Shown here one piece after another: positions 8,080-16,585 of a stretch of DNA of 64,000 nucleotides. The first letter of the stretch is position 1. Each line of letters begins with the position of its first letter. A program made the translations under genes and the position numbers. The stretch lies in IMG/VR virus record IMGVR_UViG_3300026488_000011, positions 121,492-185,491 of that record, one strand, 5' to 3'. The notes under the pieces are model-generated. The model was not told the DNA's origin. It made no database searches and was given only the letters and a program-made list of their open reading frames with translations. The DNA comes from a virus.

Positions 8080-9486
8080 ATGAATACTTTAGTAATTTAT
8101 ACAGACGGTGCATGTAAGAGAAATCCAGGACCAGCGGGATATGGTGCTCATATGTTAGTGACTGATAAGAATATTAAACCTAAGCAAATATTATCCAAGT
8201 ACAAATTAACCAACAAAGGATACATAGCTAAAAATCTTTTAAAAGTTAATAAACCTGATGATGTCGAAGAAGTAGGATTAAGACAAGTAGTTGATATATT
8301 TGGTTATACAAATTCTGATACTAACAATAGAGCAGAACTAGATGGCGTTATCCAGTCTTTACTTTATTTCATAAATGTTAAAGCTATAGATGATACATTT
8401 GAAGATATTACTAAGGTAGTAATCAGGACAGACTCTAATTACGTAATAGGTATGATTGCTAAACTAGAAGATCCTGATCTAGGTATTAACGAGATAGTGG
8501 CTAACCAAGACAAGGCTAAGGAGTTAGATAAGATACTTAGAATCCTTAGGGAGAAAAATATTGAGTTGGAAATGCTGAGAGTAGCTGGTCATTCTGGAGA
8601 CTTAGGGAATGATAGAGCTGATTTATTAGCTAACATGGGTGCTTATGCCAATATTCGTGGTCTGGATGAACAGGTCATCATTTCAGATACCGGAAATAAT
8701 TACTGGAAATTAGAATCTGATAGACCTCCTCTGTTAGACAATAAACTATTATTTAGATACAGCAATGAAGTAAATGATAAAGATCTGTACTATTACGGAT
8801 TAAACTACGATGAAGATGATCAAATAGGTAAAAGAAGTGCTGATGTCATTTACCAAGTTTATCATACTCCTGAACCAGTGGATAAAATAAATGAAATTTC
8901 TACTCTTTTCAATAGCCTAACAGAAAAGCTGGTAATACCTTATACAATAAACTTAGATAATTTATATCATAAGCAAATTTCTAAGAATCTTAATTACTAC
9001 AAAGAATACTATTTGTTAACCGAACATAAAACAAAAAGAAAAGTAGTAACTGTAGACGGAATAGAGTTAGCTTCAGAAGTCTACCCTCCTAGTTTATCTA
9101 TGCTGGCTTTAGAAATCTCTGATTACTTAAAGAACATATTAAAAGACTATATCGAGGATACGTTACGTCCGCATATTACTACGTTAGATATTACTAATGA
9201 GTTCTATAATTTAGGAGATAAGACTACTCTTAAAAAAGAAGTTAAAAATAAAGATGTTATAAAAGTAAAGGTAGGAAAAGGACATGCTAAGATAGTAACA
9301 GGTTTAGACACACCTAAGCGTAACAGTATGAAGAAGATAGAAAAGTTAAATCCTAAAGTAGAGTTAATCCTGATCGATAGAAAGCAGGTGATTGAGTTTT
9401 TCACGATTACTAGCTACGATGGTGAGAATGGTAGAGAATATCTTTTAGTGGATAATCATTATGCTAACATAGTATTAAAACATTGA
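8080..9486 (+). CDS. Ribonuclease H with a long C-terminal extension
   Basis: The N-terminal 195 residues form an RNase HI domain. They show YTDGACKRNPGPAGYGA at 7-23 (first Asp), NRAEL near 85 (Glu), RTDSNYV near 117 (Asp), and AGHSGDLGNDRAD near 169 (His and last Asp). It would remove RNA primers from Okazaki fragments. About 270 further residues, rich in Lys/Asp/Tyr, match nothing I know. A simple RNase HI is about 155 residues, so this is a two-domain protein. An insertion of about 35 residues also separates the first strand from the Glu motif. The start follows AAAGG. Confidence 0.85.
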   Translation: MNTLVIYTDGACKRNPGPAGYGAHMLVTDKNIKPKQILSKYKLTNKGYIAKNLLKVNKPDDVEEVGLRQVVDIFGYTNSDTNNRAELDGVIQSLLYFINVKAIDDTFEDITKVVIRTDSNYVIGMIAKLEDPDLGINEIVANQDKAKELDKILRILREKNIELEMLRVAGHSGDLGNDRADLLANMGAYANIRGLDEQVIISDTGNNYWKLESDRPPLLDNKLLFRYSNEVNDKDLYYYGLNYDEDDQIGKRSADVIYQVYHTPEPVDKINEISTLFNSLTEKLVIPYTINLDNLYHKQISKNLNYYKEYYLLTEHKTKRKVVTVDGIELASEVYPPSLSMLALEISDYLKNILKDYIEDTLRPHITTLDITNEFYNLGDKTTLKKEVKNKDVIKVKVGKGHAKIVTGLDTPKRNSMKKIEKLNPKVELILIDRKQVIEFFTITSYDGENGREYLLVDNHYANIVLKH

Positions 9487-9511
9487 CAGGGTTTTATTTC
9501 CCTGTCAATGT
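9480..9511 (-). terminator. Hairpin between convergent genes
   Basis: A 12-bp perfect stem ACATTGACAGGG/CCCTGTCAATGT has an 8-base loop holding the minus-strand TAA stop. On the minus strand it is followed by TTTTAATA. The TGA of the RNase H gene lies in the left arm. Confidence 0.75.
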
Positions 9512-10420
9512 CATAAATTTCTCTACTAGGTTTGATTTAAAGTCGTTTATTTTCTTAGCTATTTTTTCTAACTCTTTAGGTTCTTGATTTATTATCAAAT
9601 TAGATATCATTACCATAATGTCTACTAGATTTGTATATAGGAAGAATAGTAAACCGATTGCTGTAGAATATTCTGCTAAGGCTAAAAGATATTGACTCAA
9701 TAACTGTGCTGTTTCCTTATCGTCTCTTAGCTTAGGCATCAATCCTTTTACTAAATCAGATAACTCTACTACTCCTTCCATGATTCTTTCTAATTCTTCT
9801 AATCTATAGTTTTTACCTAGTGTAAGTGTTTTATTAATTAGTTCGGGTATACTGCTTACATTACTTACTAATTTTCTTAATTCTACTCTGTCTCTTATTA
9901 CCTTGTCTTCTCTTATCTTTTCTATATCTGTTAAGATTCTCTCCACCCTATTTTTTATCTCTTCTAGTTCCTTAGTATTTCCTATGTCAGTAGATTTTAT
10001 TCTGTTGCTTAGTAGAATATTATCTATTCTGTTTTTTACTTCTTCTAAGACGTTTTTGAAATTCTCTATATCGTTTATATGTAAGATAAGGACATTTACT
10101 AGTTCGTTTAAATTAGCTTTTAATCCAGCTATGGTAGGTACTTTTACACTCAACAGTTCAGGTGTGACAGCTCCATTATTAATAGCTTTTAAAACAGCAG
10201 GCTTTAATTTAGCTAGCTTTTTAACATTACTAGTCCTAGTGTTGTATTTTACCATCTCATCCGCTATTACCTTAGTGGTCTGTATATAACGAATTAGTTT
10301 TACAAATTTGTCGTAAAGCAAAGTATCGAGTTCTTTTATTACATCAATTATACCTTCATTACCCTCTACAATATCTAATTCATTTTTACTATGTTTAATA
10401 AATAAATCCAACGTATCCAT
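9494..10420 (-). CDS. Hypothetical helical protein
   Basis: This 308-residue protein is predicted almost entirely helical from its heptad-like Leu/Ile/Lys/Glu pattern (NELVNVLILHINDIENFKNV, LEEIKNRVERILTDIEKI). A hydrophobic stretch at about 245-270 (LFFLYTNLVDIMVMISNLII) could be a membrane or buried helix. No family is recognised. It could be an internal virion or scaffold-like protein, but nothing decides this. The start follows AAGGAG, and the stop is in the shared hairpin loop. Confidence 0.5.
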   Translation of the reverse strand: MDTLDLFIKHSKNELDIVEGNEGIIDVIKELDTLLYDKFVKLIRYIQTTKVIADEMVKYNTRTSNVKKLAKLKPAVLKAINNGAVTPELLSVKVPTIAGLKANLNELVNVLILHINDIENFKNVLEEVKNRIDNILLSNRIKSTDIGNTKELEEIKNRVERILTDIEKIREDKVIRDRVELRKLVSNVSSIPELINKTLTLGKNYRLEELERIMEGVVELSDLVKGLMPKLRDDKETAQLLSQYLLALAEYSTAIGLLFFLYTNLVDIMVMISNLIINQEPKELEKIAKKINDFKSNLVEKFMTLTGK

Positions 10421-10461
10421 TATTTCTCCTTAATTTTATAATTTCACAAAAAAGAAAATAG

Positions 10462-10489
10462 ATGTACCGGTTTTACTTAACCGGTACAT
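10462..10489 (-). terminator. Terminator of gene 10473-11135
   Basis: An 11-bp stem ATGTACCGGTT/AACCGGTACAT has a 6-base loop containing the TAA stop. On the minus strand it is followed by CTATTTTCTTTTTTG. Confidence 0.85.
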
Positions 10490-11135
10490 ATTTAATTAGT
10501 TGTTTATAAGGGATAGGTTCTGTTAGGTAAATTTCTAGTTGAGGCAATGCGTCACCTAACATGTTCTTATCACCTTTTTCTATTTGGAAGTCTACTAGTT
10601 CTTGTACATCCCAGTTTTGTTCCTCTACATATTTCTTAGCTTCATCTACTGTCATGAAGTAAGGAATACCTAGCTTATCATAAATCTCTCTCATATTCTG
10701 TTCGTAAGCTAGGAAAGCATCATCGATGTTCATTTTTCTAAATTGTTTTCTCCATTTATCAGCTACTTTTTCAGTTTCTAAAATTACTTTTTTAAGTCCT
10801 GATAGATGTACATATTTTACCTTATCTTTGTGTTCTTCTAAGTCGGCCATGTAACTACAAGATTGTCCAATATCAAATTTCCTAAATCCTGCATTTACTA
10901 ATTGTTTAATATGTTCGTCTGTTAACAAGAACGGGAAAACATGCACCACATGAATGTGGATACTTGAGTAATAAATCCCTCTGGTCTTAAACATATTGTC
11001 TACTACCTGTTTATACTTAGGGTCTTCTAGTGCAATAACACTTACCGGTCTGATACTAGGATATCCGCATTTACCGAATAGGTATACAGGAAATCCTCCA
11101 CTGGTCGCTGACGCGTATTTGTCTAAGAAATCCAT
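10473..11135 (-). CDS. Hypothetical protein
   Basis: This 220-residue protein has a beta/alpha-rich first half (GGFPVYLFGKCGYPSIRPVS, IYYSSIHIHVVHVFPFLL) and a charged helical second half. No family is recognised. It contains three cysteines and a HIHVVH cluster but no convincing metal site. It is divergent from the endolysin gene across a 113-base region carrying a TATAAATT-type box on the plus strand. The start follows AAGGAG. Confidence 0.5.
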   Translation of the reverse strand: MDFLDKYASATSGGFPVYLFGKCGYPSIRPVSVIALEDPKYKQVVDNMFKTRGIYYSSIHIHVVHVFPFLLTDEHIKQLVNAGFRKFDIGQSCSYMADLEEHKDKVKYVHLSGLKKVILETEKVADKWRKQFRKMNIDDAFLAYEQNMREIYDKLGIPYFMTVDEAKKYVEEQNWDVQELVDFQIEKGDKNMLGDALPQLEIYLTEPIPYKQLIKYVPVK

Positions 11136-11189
11136 TTTTCTCTCCTTATTAGTTGTTTACATCACTAGATGGTAAATTTACCACCTTCT

Positions 11190-11204
11190 TATAAATTATA
11201 TATG
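11190..11204 (+). promoter_or_regulatory. Candidate late promoter box upstream of the endolysin
   Basis: TATAAATTATATATG lies 59 bases before the endolysin start. It matches the boxes at 1782-1796 (spanins) and 8018-8033 in sequence and in distance to the gene, consistent with common late control of lysis genes. Confidence 0.4.
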
Positions 11205-11248
11205 AGTATTTTATGTTAACTCTAAAGTGATCTGATAAAGGAGAATAG

Positions 11249-12070
11249 ATGGTAAGAAAGTTATTAGTTATAATGTTGTTATTAATAGGTTTATTGTTCG
11301 ACATAAGTCATGCCGGGACTAAATGTTCTGTTAAAGATTACATACCTGAAAAAGCCAAAGAGTTATTACCTACTATTTATAAAGAAGTAAATAGAATCAT
11401 AGGAGAAGACTTTAAATATCCATATTACTTTCCCGCATTAATAGAACATGAAAGTTGTGTCGTTTTGTGTGGTAAAGGTTACTGGGCTAAAAGATGTTGG
11501 TCTCCTAAATCTAGATTAAAAACAAAAAGAGAAGAAGGAGCAGGTTTCTTTCAACTTACTAGGACATTTACCAGAACAGGTAGAGTAAAATGGGATATAA
11601 TTTCCTACTTAAAGAAACTTTATCCCAAAGAGTTAAGCGAACTTAACTGGAATAATGTATATGATAGACCCGATCTACAAATTAAAGCAGGTTTACTATT
11701 ATGGAAGAGAAACTTTGAAAGATTTAGCAAAAATATTCCGTTGGATACTAGATTAGCATTTTCAGATTCTGTATATAACGGTGGTTTTAGATGGTTTAAT
11801 AAAGAGAGGAGTCTTTGTAAAATGAAGAAGGGATGTGATCCTAATAGATGGTTTGGACATGTAGAAAAGATAAAGAGCAAGAGAGCTATTAGAAAACTAT
11901 ATGGTGATAGAACAGCATGGGATATAAATAGACACCATGTAAGAGATGTGATTAAGGTAAGATTACCTAAGTATGAAAAAGACTACGAAGAAAACTTTAA
12001 GAAAGAAAAAGTAAAAACATTGCAAGAGATTTTGGAAGAATTATTGGAAGAAGACAACTGGGACTATTAA
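11249..12070 (+). CDS. Secreted lytic transglycosylase-like endolysin
   Basis: This 273-residue protein has an N-terminal signal sequence (KLLVIMLLLIGLLFDISHAG, cleavage near residues 21-23). A lysozyme/transglycosylase-like domain follows, with IEHESC at 65-70 (catalytic Glu likely 66 or 68) and GAGFFQLT near 98, the GxxQ block of SLT-type enzymes. It would cleave peptidoglycan in the periplasm. The signal peptide means export by the host Sec system, or a signal-anchor release mode, rather than strict holin dependence. Its promoter box matches the spanin operon. The C-terminal 40 residues are a charged helix. The start follows AAAGGAG. Confidence 0.75.
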   Translation: MVRKLLVIMLLLIGLLFDISHAGTKCSVKDYIPEKAKELLPTIYKEVNRIIGEDFKYPYYFPALIEHESCVVLCGKGYWAKRCWSPKSRLKTKREEGAGFFQLTRTFTRTGRVKWDIISYLKKLYPKELSELNWNNVYDRPDLQIKAGLLLWKRNFERFSKNIPLDTRLAFSDSVYNGGFRWFNKERSLCKMKKGCDPNRWFGHVEKIKSKRAIRKLYGDRTAWDINRHHVRDVIKVRLPKYEKDYEENFKKEKVKTLQEILEELLEEDNWDY

Positions 12071-12161
12071 TCTATTGGTTGTCTTTTTCCATGTCATGTC
12101 CAGCTAACCTCGATCTTGAGAATTCTTCTCTTTGAAATTGCTTTAACAAATAATAAAAGTA

Positions 12162-12189
12162 TAGATATGGAGCAACAGCTCCATATCTA
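12162..12189 (-). terminator. Terminator of the 12194-12918 gene pair
   Basis: A 12-bp stem TAGATATGGAGC/GCTCCATATCTA has a 4-base loop and is followed on the minus strand by ATACTTTTATTATTT. The 90 bases between it and the endolysin stop hold nothing I can identify. Confidence 0.75.
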
Positions 12190-12193
12190 GATA

Positions 12194-12526
12194 TTAAATC
12201 ATTTTCATTATAGCGGCAGCTATGATGATAGCCCCAGCTAATAAATTAATGCTTCTGGCTAATAGTGCAATACTGGATGCTTTTGGATCTTGTTTAGCTT
12301 TCTCCACTAGATCTCTAGGCTTTCCGTAGACAGGATCTATAAAGTAATCATATAGCACTTCCAATATCCAGTGTCCTGTAGCTGCTACTACTATCATCCC
12401 AGACGCCAATATCAAAGGCGCTCCAAAAGATATATTTTGGAATAATTTTGTATCTGGATCTGTTCCTAAAAAATATATAGGAAATGCAATTACTACTAGT
12501 AAACCTATTAACGTTCTTTTACTCAT
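12194..12526 (-). CDS. Small membrane protein, possible holin
   Basis: This 110-residue protein has three hydrophobic segments: about 7-22 (IGLLVVIAFPIYFLG), 33-55 (SFGAPLILASGMIVVAAT) and 85-108 (LLARSINLLAGAIIIAAAIM). Size and topology would fit a class I holin, and it converges on the endolysin gene. However, it is transcribed away from the endolysin and is coupled (ATGA overlap) to an unknown gene behind the ribonucleotide reductase genes. The holin role is only a candidate. A GGAAGGAAA ribosome binding site is present. Confidence 0.45.
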   Translation of the reverse strand: MSKRTLIGLLVVIAFPIYFLGTDPDTKLFQNISFGAPLILASGMIVVAATGHWILEVLYDYFIDPVYGKPRDLVEKAKQDPKASSIALLARSINLLAGAIIIAAAIMKMI

Positions 12527-12918
12527 GTTCTATTTCCTTCCTCTAGAGCAATTATTTCTTCACCACATCTCAGAATATCCATTCTCTTCAACTTTCTGTC
12601 CATAATTAATTTAATACCTATTTCTTTTAAAGCATCTTTAATATTGCATATATCTGCTTTTTCATTTACAAAGATCAGTAGGGTATCTTGAGATTCTTTC
12701 TTAAATGCGATTAGATTTGACCATAACTTTAGTTTTTTGTTTTTAAAGTAATTCTCGAACATTTCTCTCACAGTCCTAGGACCTAATCCAGTATCTATAG
12801 TAGTATTTAGCAAATCAGCATATCTAGTACTATCCATTAGTATTCTACAGAACATAATGTCGTTTAGTTTAGTATGTAATCTAACAACAGGTTTGAAGCC
12901 AGCTGGTATCTTCTCCAT
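12523..12918 (-). CDS. Hypothetical protein downstream of NrdB
   Basis: This 131-residue alpha/beta protein has no family I recognise. I start it at 12918 because GGAGG precedes that ATG; an upstream in-frame ATG at 12954 lacks a site. It lies between NrdB and a small membrane protein and overlaps the latter by four bases. It carries two cysteines near its C-terminus and no active-site motif that I can see. Confidence 0.5.
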   Translation of the reverse strand: MEKIPAGFKPVVRLHTKLNDIMFCRILMDSTRYADLLNTTIDTGLGPRTVREMFENYFKNKKLKLWSNLIAFKKESQDTLLIFVNEKADICNIKDALKEIGIKLIMDRKLKRMDILRCGEEIIALEEGNRT

Positions 12919-12965
12919 ATTTCCTCCAATTATTTTAATCATAAAATCGAACAAGTAAAGACGGA

Positions 12966-14006
12966 TTAGAAATCGTTTAGATCTATTCCTCCCTTACTAT
13001 AATTAACCACATTACCTTCAAAGAAGTTTGTTTTTTGTTCGTTAAAGCTACTAAAACTATCAAACCAGGTAATAGGATTTTTGAGACCTACATCCGGGAA
13101 TAACAGTTCTATGCCCATAGCCTGGGCTCTTTTATTTACAAGATATTTTGTAAATCTATCGATAAGTTCCTTACTAGTTCCTAATATTTCATCATTAGTA
13201 ATATACCAACCCCAATCTCTCTCAAGCTCGTATGCTGCGTATAACATATCCTTTATGTTCTTTATAACTTCAGGTGTGAATAAATCAGGATATTCTTTCT
13301 TGATTTCTTTAAATATATTTGCGAATAACGCAGTATGTGTTACTTCATCGCGTTGGATAAATCTGATCATCTGTGAACTACCTATCATCTTACCAGCTCT
13401 TGCTAGTAGGTAGAAAGCACTAAATCCGTTGTAGAAATAAACACCTTCTAAAGCTTGGTTAGCTACAATCATATATATCTTAGCTTCATCATCACCTTCT
13501 AAAGCTTTCTTACCCCATTCCTCATATACGTTACCTATAAATTCATTTTTCTTTCTGAGTTGCTCATCAGCTCTCCACATTTCATAAATACCATCAGTAT
13601 CTAAAGATATACTATCTACCATTACTGCATAACTTTGACTATGCAAAGCTTCTTCGTATGCTTGCCTTACAATACACATATTTACTTCAGGAGCAGTGAT
13701 CCATGGATTTACATTATCAGGTGTGTTATTAGTCTGGATAGAATCCATAAAGATAAGTTGGCTTAATGCCTTATCATACATTCTTTTTTCAGCTGGTGTT
13801 AGTTGCTTATATTGTTTAGCATCCTCTGTTAAATCAACCTCTCTAGGAAACCATGTATTAGCTAACATCACTTCCCATAGGTTGTAGGCCCATGGATAAC
13901 TTAGCTTGTTTAAGTTAATAATCCCCTCTGTACATCCGTTTATAATAGAAGTAGTACTTCCTTTATGCATAGGACAATTATAATTAAATAATTTTTTTGT
14001 GTTCAT
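12966..14006 (-). CDS. nrdB: Ribonucleoside-diphosphate reductase small subunit (class Ia)
   Basis: This 346-residue protein has the di-iron ferritin-like fold of R2 proteins. FMDSIQTNN carries the first acidic ligand, and YEEALHSQSY holds Glu, His and the radical Tyr in the ExxHxxxY spacing of Escherichia coli E115/H118/Y122. LEGVYFYNGF and RDEVTHTALF carry the remaining Glu/His ligands. It supplies the tyrosyl radical to NrdA for dNTP synthesis. The length is normal. It lies 90 bases downstream of NrdA on the same strand with its own AAGGAG. Confidence 0.93.
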   Translation of the reverse strand: MNTKKLFNYNCPMHKGSTTSIINGCTEGIINLNKLSYPWAYNLWEVMLANTWFPREVDLTEDAKQYKQLTPAEKRMYDKALSQLIFMDSIQTNNTPDNVNPWITAPEVNMCIVRQAYEEALHSQSYAVMVDSISLDTDGIYEMWRADEQLRKKNEFIGNVYEEWGKKALEGDDEAKIYMIVANQALEGVYFYNGFSAFYLLARAGKMIGSSQMIRFIQRDEVTHTALFANIFKEIKKEYPDLFTPEVIKNIKDMLYAAYELERDWGWYITNDEILGTSKELIDRFTKYLVNKRAQAMGIELLFPDVGLKNPITWFDSFSSFNEQKTNFFEGNVVNYSKGGIDLNDF

Positions 14007-14063
14007 GTTCTCTCCTTATTCTAATTTTAGTCATGATAGGATAGAGGGATAAAAAATAAATGC

Positions 14064-14091
14064 ACAGAGAGATATTTGAATATCTCTCTGT
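14064..14091 (-). terminator. Hairpin terminator after nrdA
   Basis: A 12-bp stem ACAGAGAGATAT/ATATCTCTCTGT has a TTGA loop and is followed on the minus strand by GCATTTATTTTTTAT. It would end or attenuate transcription between nrdA and nrdB. Confidence 0.85.
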
Positions 14092-14096
14092 ATCTC

Positions 14097-16499
14097 TTAT
14101 TGACATCCAGCGCATTCTATACTTCTATCCATTACTTCATCTTGCTCCGGCGATTTACTTCTTAGGTAGTAGAAACTTTTAATACCTAACTTCCATCCAG
14201 TAGTGTAAATATCATTTAGGTATCTACCGCTTGCTTTTTCTGGGTCGATATAAATGTTTAGACTCTGTGCCTGATCTAACCATTTTTGTCTCACCGCTGC
14301 TGCTTTAACTGGTAGGAGTTGGTTTATCTCATACGCTCCTACGTAGTACATATACGTATCGACGCTCAATTCAGGAACCACCACCGGTATTAAACCAGAC
14401 GCATTTTCTTCAAACCACTTTTTCTTATATACTGGTTCAATTGTAGGAGTAGTCCCTGTTAGTATAGAAATGGAACTCGTAGGCGCTATTGCCATTAAAT
14501 ACCCGTTTCTTATACCTCCCTTTACTTTTTCTTTTAAACTATCCCAGTCTCTTCCATATGTTCTATCTGTAAGTTTTTTAGCCTCAGGATGTTGATGGTC
14601 TACAACCGTAATACCTTTACTCCATTCGCTTCCTTCAAACTCTGGATAGCTACCTTTTTCTCTAGCAAGATCTGCAGATGCATTAATTGCTTCATAGGCT
14701 ATATTTTCATAGATTTCATCTATTAGTTCTAAATGTTCTTTACTTCCATACATAATTTGTTTTTTAGCTAACATATGTGCTTCACCCATAGCACCTAGAC
14801 CTATCGCTCTAGTCTTTAGATTTGTATCTCTTGTAGATTTTGTTACGTATAAGTTTAAATCGATAACGTTATCTAACATTCTTACAGCTATAGGTACTAT
14901 CTTAGTGATTTCTTCTTTGTCATTTACCTTACTTAAGTTAAGACTAGCTAAGTTACATACTAGCGTTCTTCTCTCTTTAGTTTTCTCTCTAGTAGTAAAA
15001 GTAATTTTCTTATTAGGTTTAGTAGCTAATTTATCTTGTGTTGTTAATCTTTTAGCTTTCTTAGTAAACGTCCTGTTGCCTGATATTACCTCTACATCTT
15101 CTTCTTGATCTAAGAAGATTGTTTCTCCGTCTTCAAATATTACTTTAATCTTCCACTCAGCAGGAGCTGTTACCTGACTAATCTCTGTGCATAGGTTAGA
15201 ACTATTGATCGTACCTGCATGTGCATTTTGATTTCTTCTATTATGTTCGTCCTTAAAACATATGAACGGATTTCCAGTCTCGTAATATTCTAATAGGATT
15301 TTCTTCCACAGTTCTTTAGCGCTGATTTTTTCTTTTCTAATTGTTGGATCATTTTCATATTTCTCATATAGTTTCTTAAATTCTTCTCCATACGTAAAAT
15401 GTAAATCTCTTACATCTTTAGGATCAAATAGTGTCCAATCTTCGTCGTTTTGCGCTCTCTCCATAAACAAATCTGGAATCCATAGCGCCGGGAATAAGTC
15501 GTGAGCTCTTCTTCTTTCTTCTCCAGAGTTTTTCTTTAAGTCTAAGAAATCTAAAATATCCATATGCCATGGTTCTAGGTAAGGTGCAATTGCTCCGCGC
15601 CTACTACCTAACTGATCTACCGATATAGCAATATCATTTGTAATCTTCATCCATGGTATTAATCCTCCCGATGCTCCTTTAACAGTGTCTATGATAGAAC
15701 CAGTAGATCTAGGTAGAGTCCAGTCCCATCCAATACCGCCTCCGTATTTACTTAGTAATGCCATTTCCTTATATACGTCGAATATATCTTCTATATTATC
15801 TTCAGTCACTCCTGCAAAGCAAGATGATAATTGATGTCTATTCTTTCTAGCATTACTTAGTGTAGGCGTAGCTACCATTACCTTAAAAGTACTGATTACA
15901 TCATAAAACTGCTTAGCCCAATATGTCGGATCTTTTTCTTCACTAGCTAGCCACATTGCTATTGCCATAAACATGTGTTGCGGTAATTCGAAAAGATTAC
16001 CTTTCTCATCTTTAGATAAATATCTATCATAAGCCATCTTAATACCAAGATAAGTAAACTGTAAATCTCTGTCGGGTTTAATATAGTTACTTAATTCATC
16101 CAGATCAAATTTAGATTCGTCTAATAACTTAGGATGTATTACATCATGATCTACACCATATTCTAAATACGTTCGTAAGCTATGACTATAAGGTTTGCCT
16201 TTTATACCGCCTAACAGTTTACCTACCTTATGATACATATCGTTTAGAAATAGTCTAGCCGCTACAAACGACCAATCAGGTCTATCAATATCTATTTTAT
16301 CTACAGCAGTTTTTATTAACGTAGATTGTATTTCTTCTGTAGTCATTTTGTCTCTGAATTGTAATTTAGCATCTAACTCTAGTTCGCTAAAATCTACATT
16401 ATTTAATCCTTCCGTAGCGCTTAAAGTCTGTTTTCTTATCTTTTTAATATCTAAATCTTCTAGTTTACCATCTCTCTTTATAACCTTAATGCCTTTCAC
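14097..16499 (-). CDS. nrdA: Ribonucleoside-diphosphate reductase large subunit (class Ia)
   Basis: This 800-residue protein has an N-terminal ATP-cone (IKVIKRDGKLEDLD). It also has SSCFAG (first redox Cys), SKYGGGIGWDW, NSSNLCTEI (Cys437, radical site), CNLASLNL (Cys515, second redox Cys) and IAPTSSISILTGTTPTIEP, and it ends in the CAGCQ redox tail. Between Cys437 and Cys515 there are 78 residues, compared with about 23 in E. coli. As I recall, this insertion and the DRSxECxxCQ ending are found in Helicobacter/Campylobacter NrdA. I start it at the GTG at 16499, five bases after AAAGGAG, not at the upstream TTG at 16544. Confidence 0.93.
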   Translation of the reverse strand: MKGIKVIKRDGKLEDLDIKKIRKQTLSATEGLNNVDFSELELDAKLQFRDKMTTEEIQSTLIKTAVDKIDIDRPDWSFVAARLFLNDMYHKVGKLLGGIKGKPYSHSLRTYLEYGVDHDVIHPKLLDESKFDLDELSNYIKPDRDLQFTYLGIKMAYDRYLSKDEKGNLFELPQHMFMAIAMWLASEEKDPTYWAKQFYDVISTFKVMVATPTLSNARKNRHQLSSCFAGVTEDNIEDIFDVYKEMALLSKYGGGIGWDWTLPRSTGSIIDTVKGASGGLIPWMKITNDIAISVDQLGSRRGAIAPYLEPWHMDILDFLDLKKNSGEERRRAHDLFPALWIPDLFMERAQNDEDWTLFDPKDVRDLHFTYGEEFKKLYEKYENDPTIRKEKISAKELWKKILLEYYETGNPFICFKDEHNRRNQNAHAGTINSSNLCTEISQVTAPAEWKIKVIFEDGETIFLDQEEDVEVISGNRTFTKKAKRLTTQDKLATKPNKKITFTTREKTKERRTLVCNLASLNLSKVNDKEEITKIVPIAVRMLDNVIDLNLYVTKSTRDTNLKTRAIGLGAMGEAHMLAKKQIMYGSKEHLELIDEIYENIAYEAINASADLAREKGSYPEFEGSEWSKGITVVDHQHPEAKKLTDRTYGRDWDSLKEKVKGGIRNGYLMAIAPTSSISILTGTTPTIEPVYKKKWFEENASGLIPVVVPELSVDTYMYYVGAYEINQLLPVKAAAVRQKWLDQAQSLNIYIDPEKASGRYLNDIYTTGWKLGIKSFYYLRSKSPEQDEVMDRSIECAGCQ

Positions 16500-16585
16500 A
16501 TTCGCTCCTTTATTAGTTTTATCTAGTCCTCTCTTTTGAGTCAACAGAAGACAGAATAAAATTTTCTAAGAAAGGATACAGGAAA

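Noticed and set aside
12071-12161. tRNA or small RNA gene in the gap after the endolysin
   Set aside because: No cloverleaf, CCA end or stable fold beyond the adjacent terminator could be found by eye.
12194-12526. Definite holin assignment
   Set aside because: Topology fits, but the gene is coupled to an unknown gene behind nrdB and faces away from the endolysin; another candidate exists at 29287. Kept only as possible.
14955-15190. An intein in NrdA between the two cysteine motifs
   Set aside because: The extra segment has a Hint-like strand pattern but no splice-site Cys/Ser and no His-Asn end. It sits where host-type NrdA proteins have a natural insertion.
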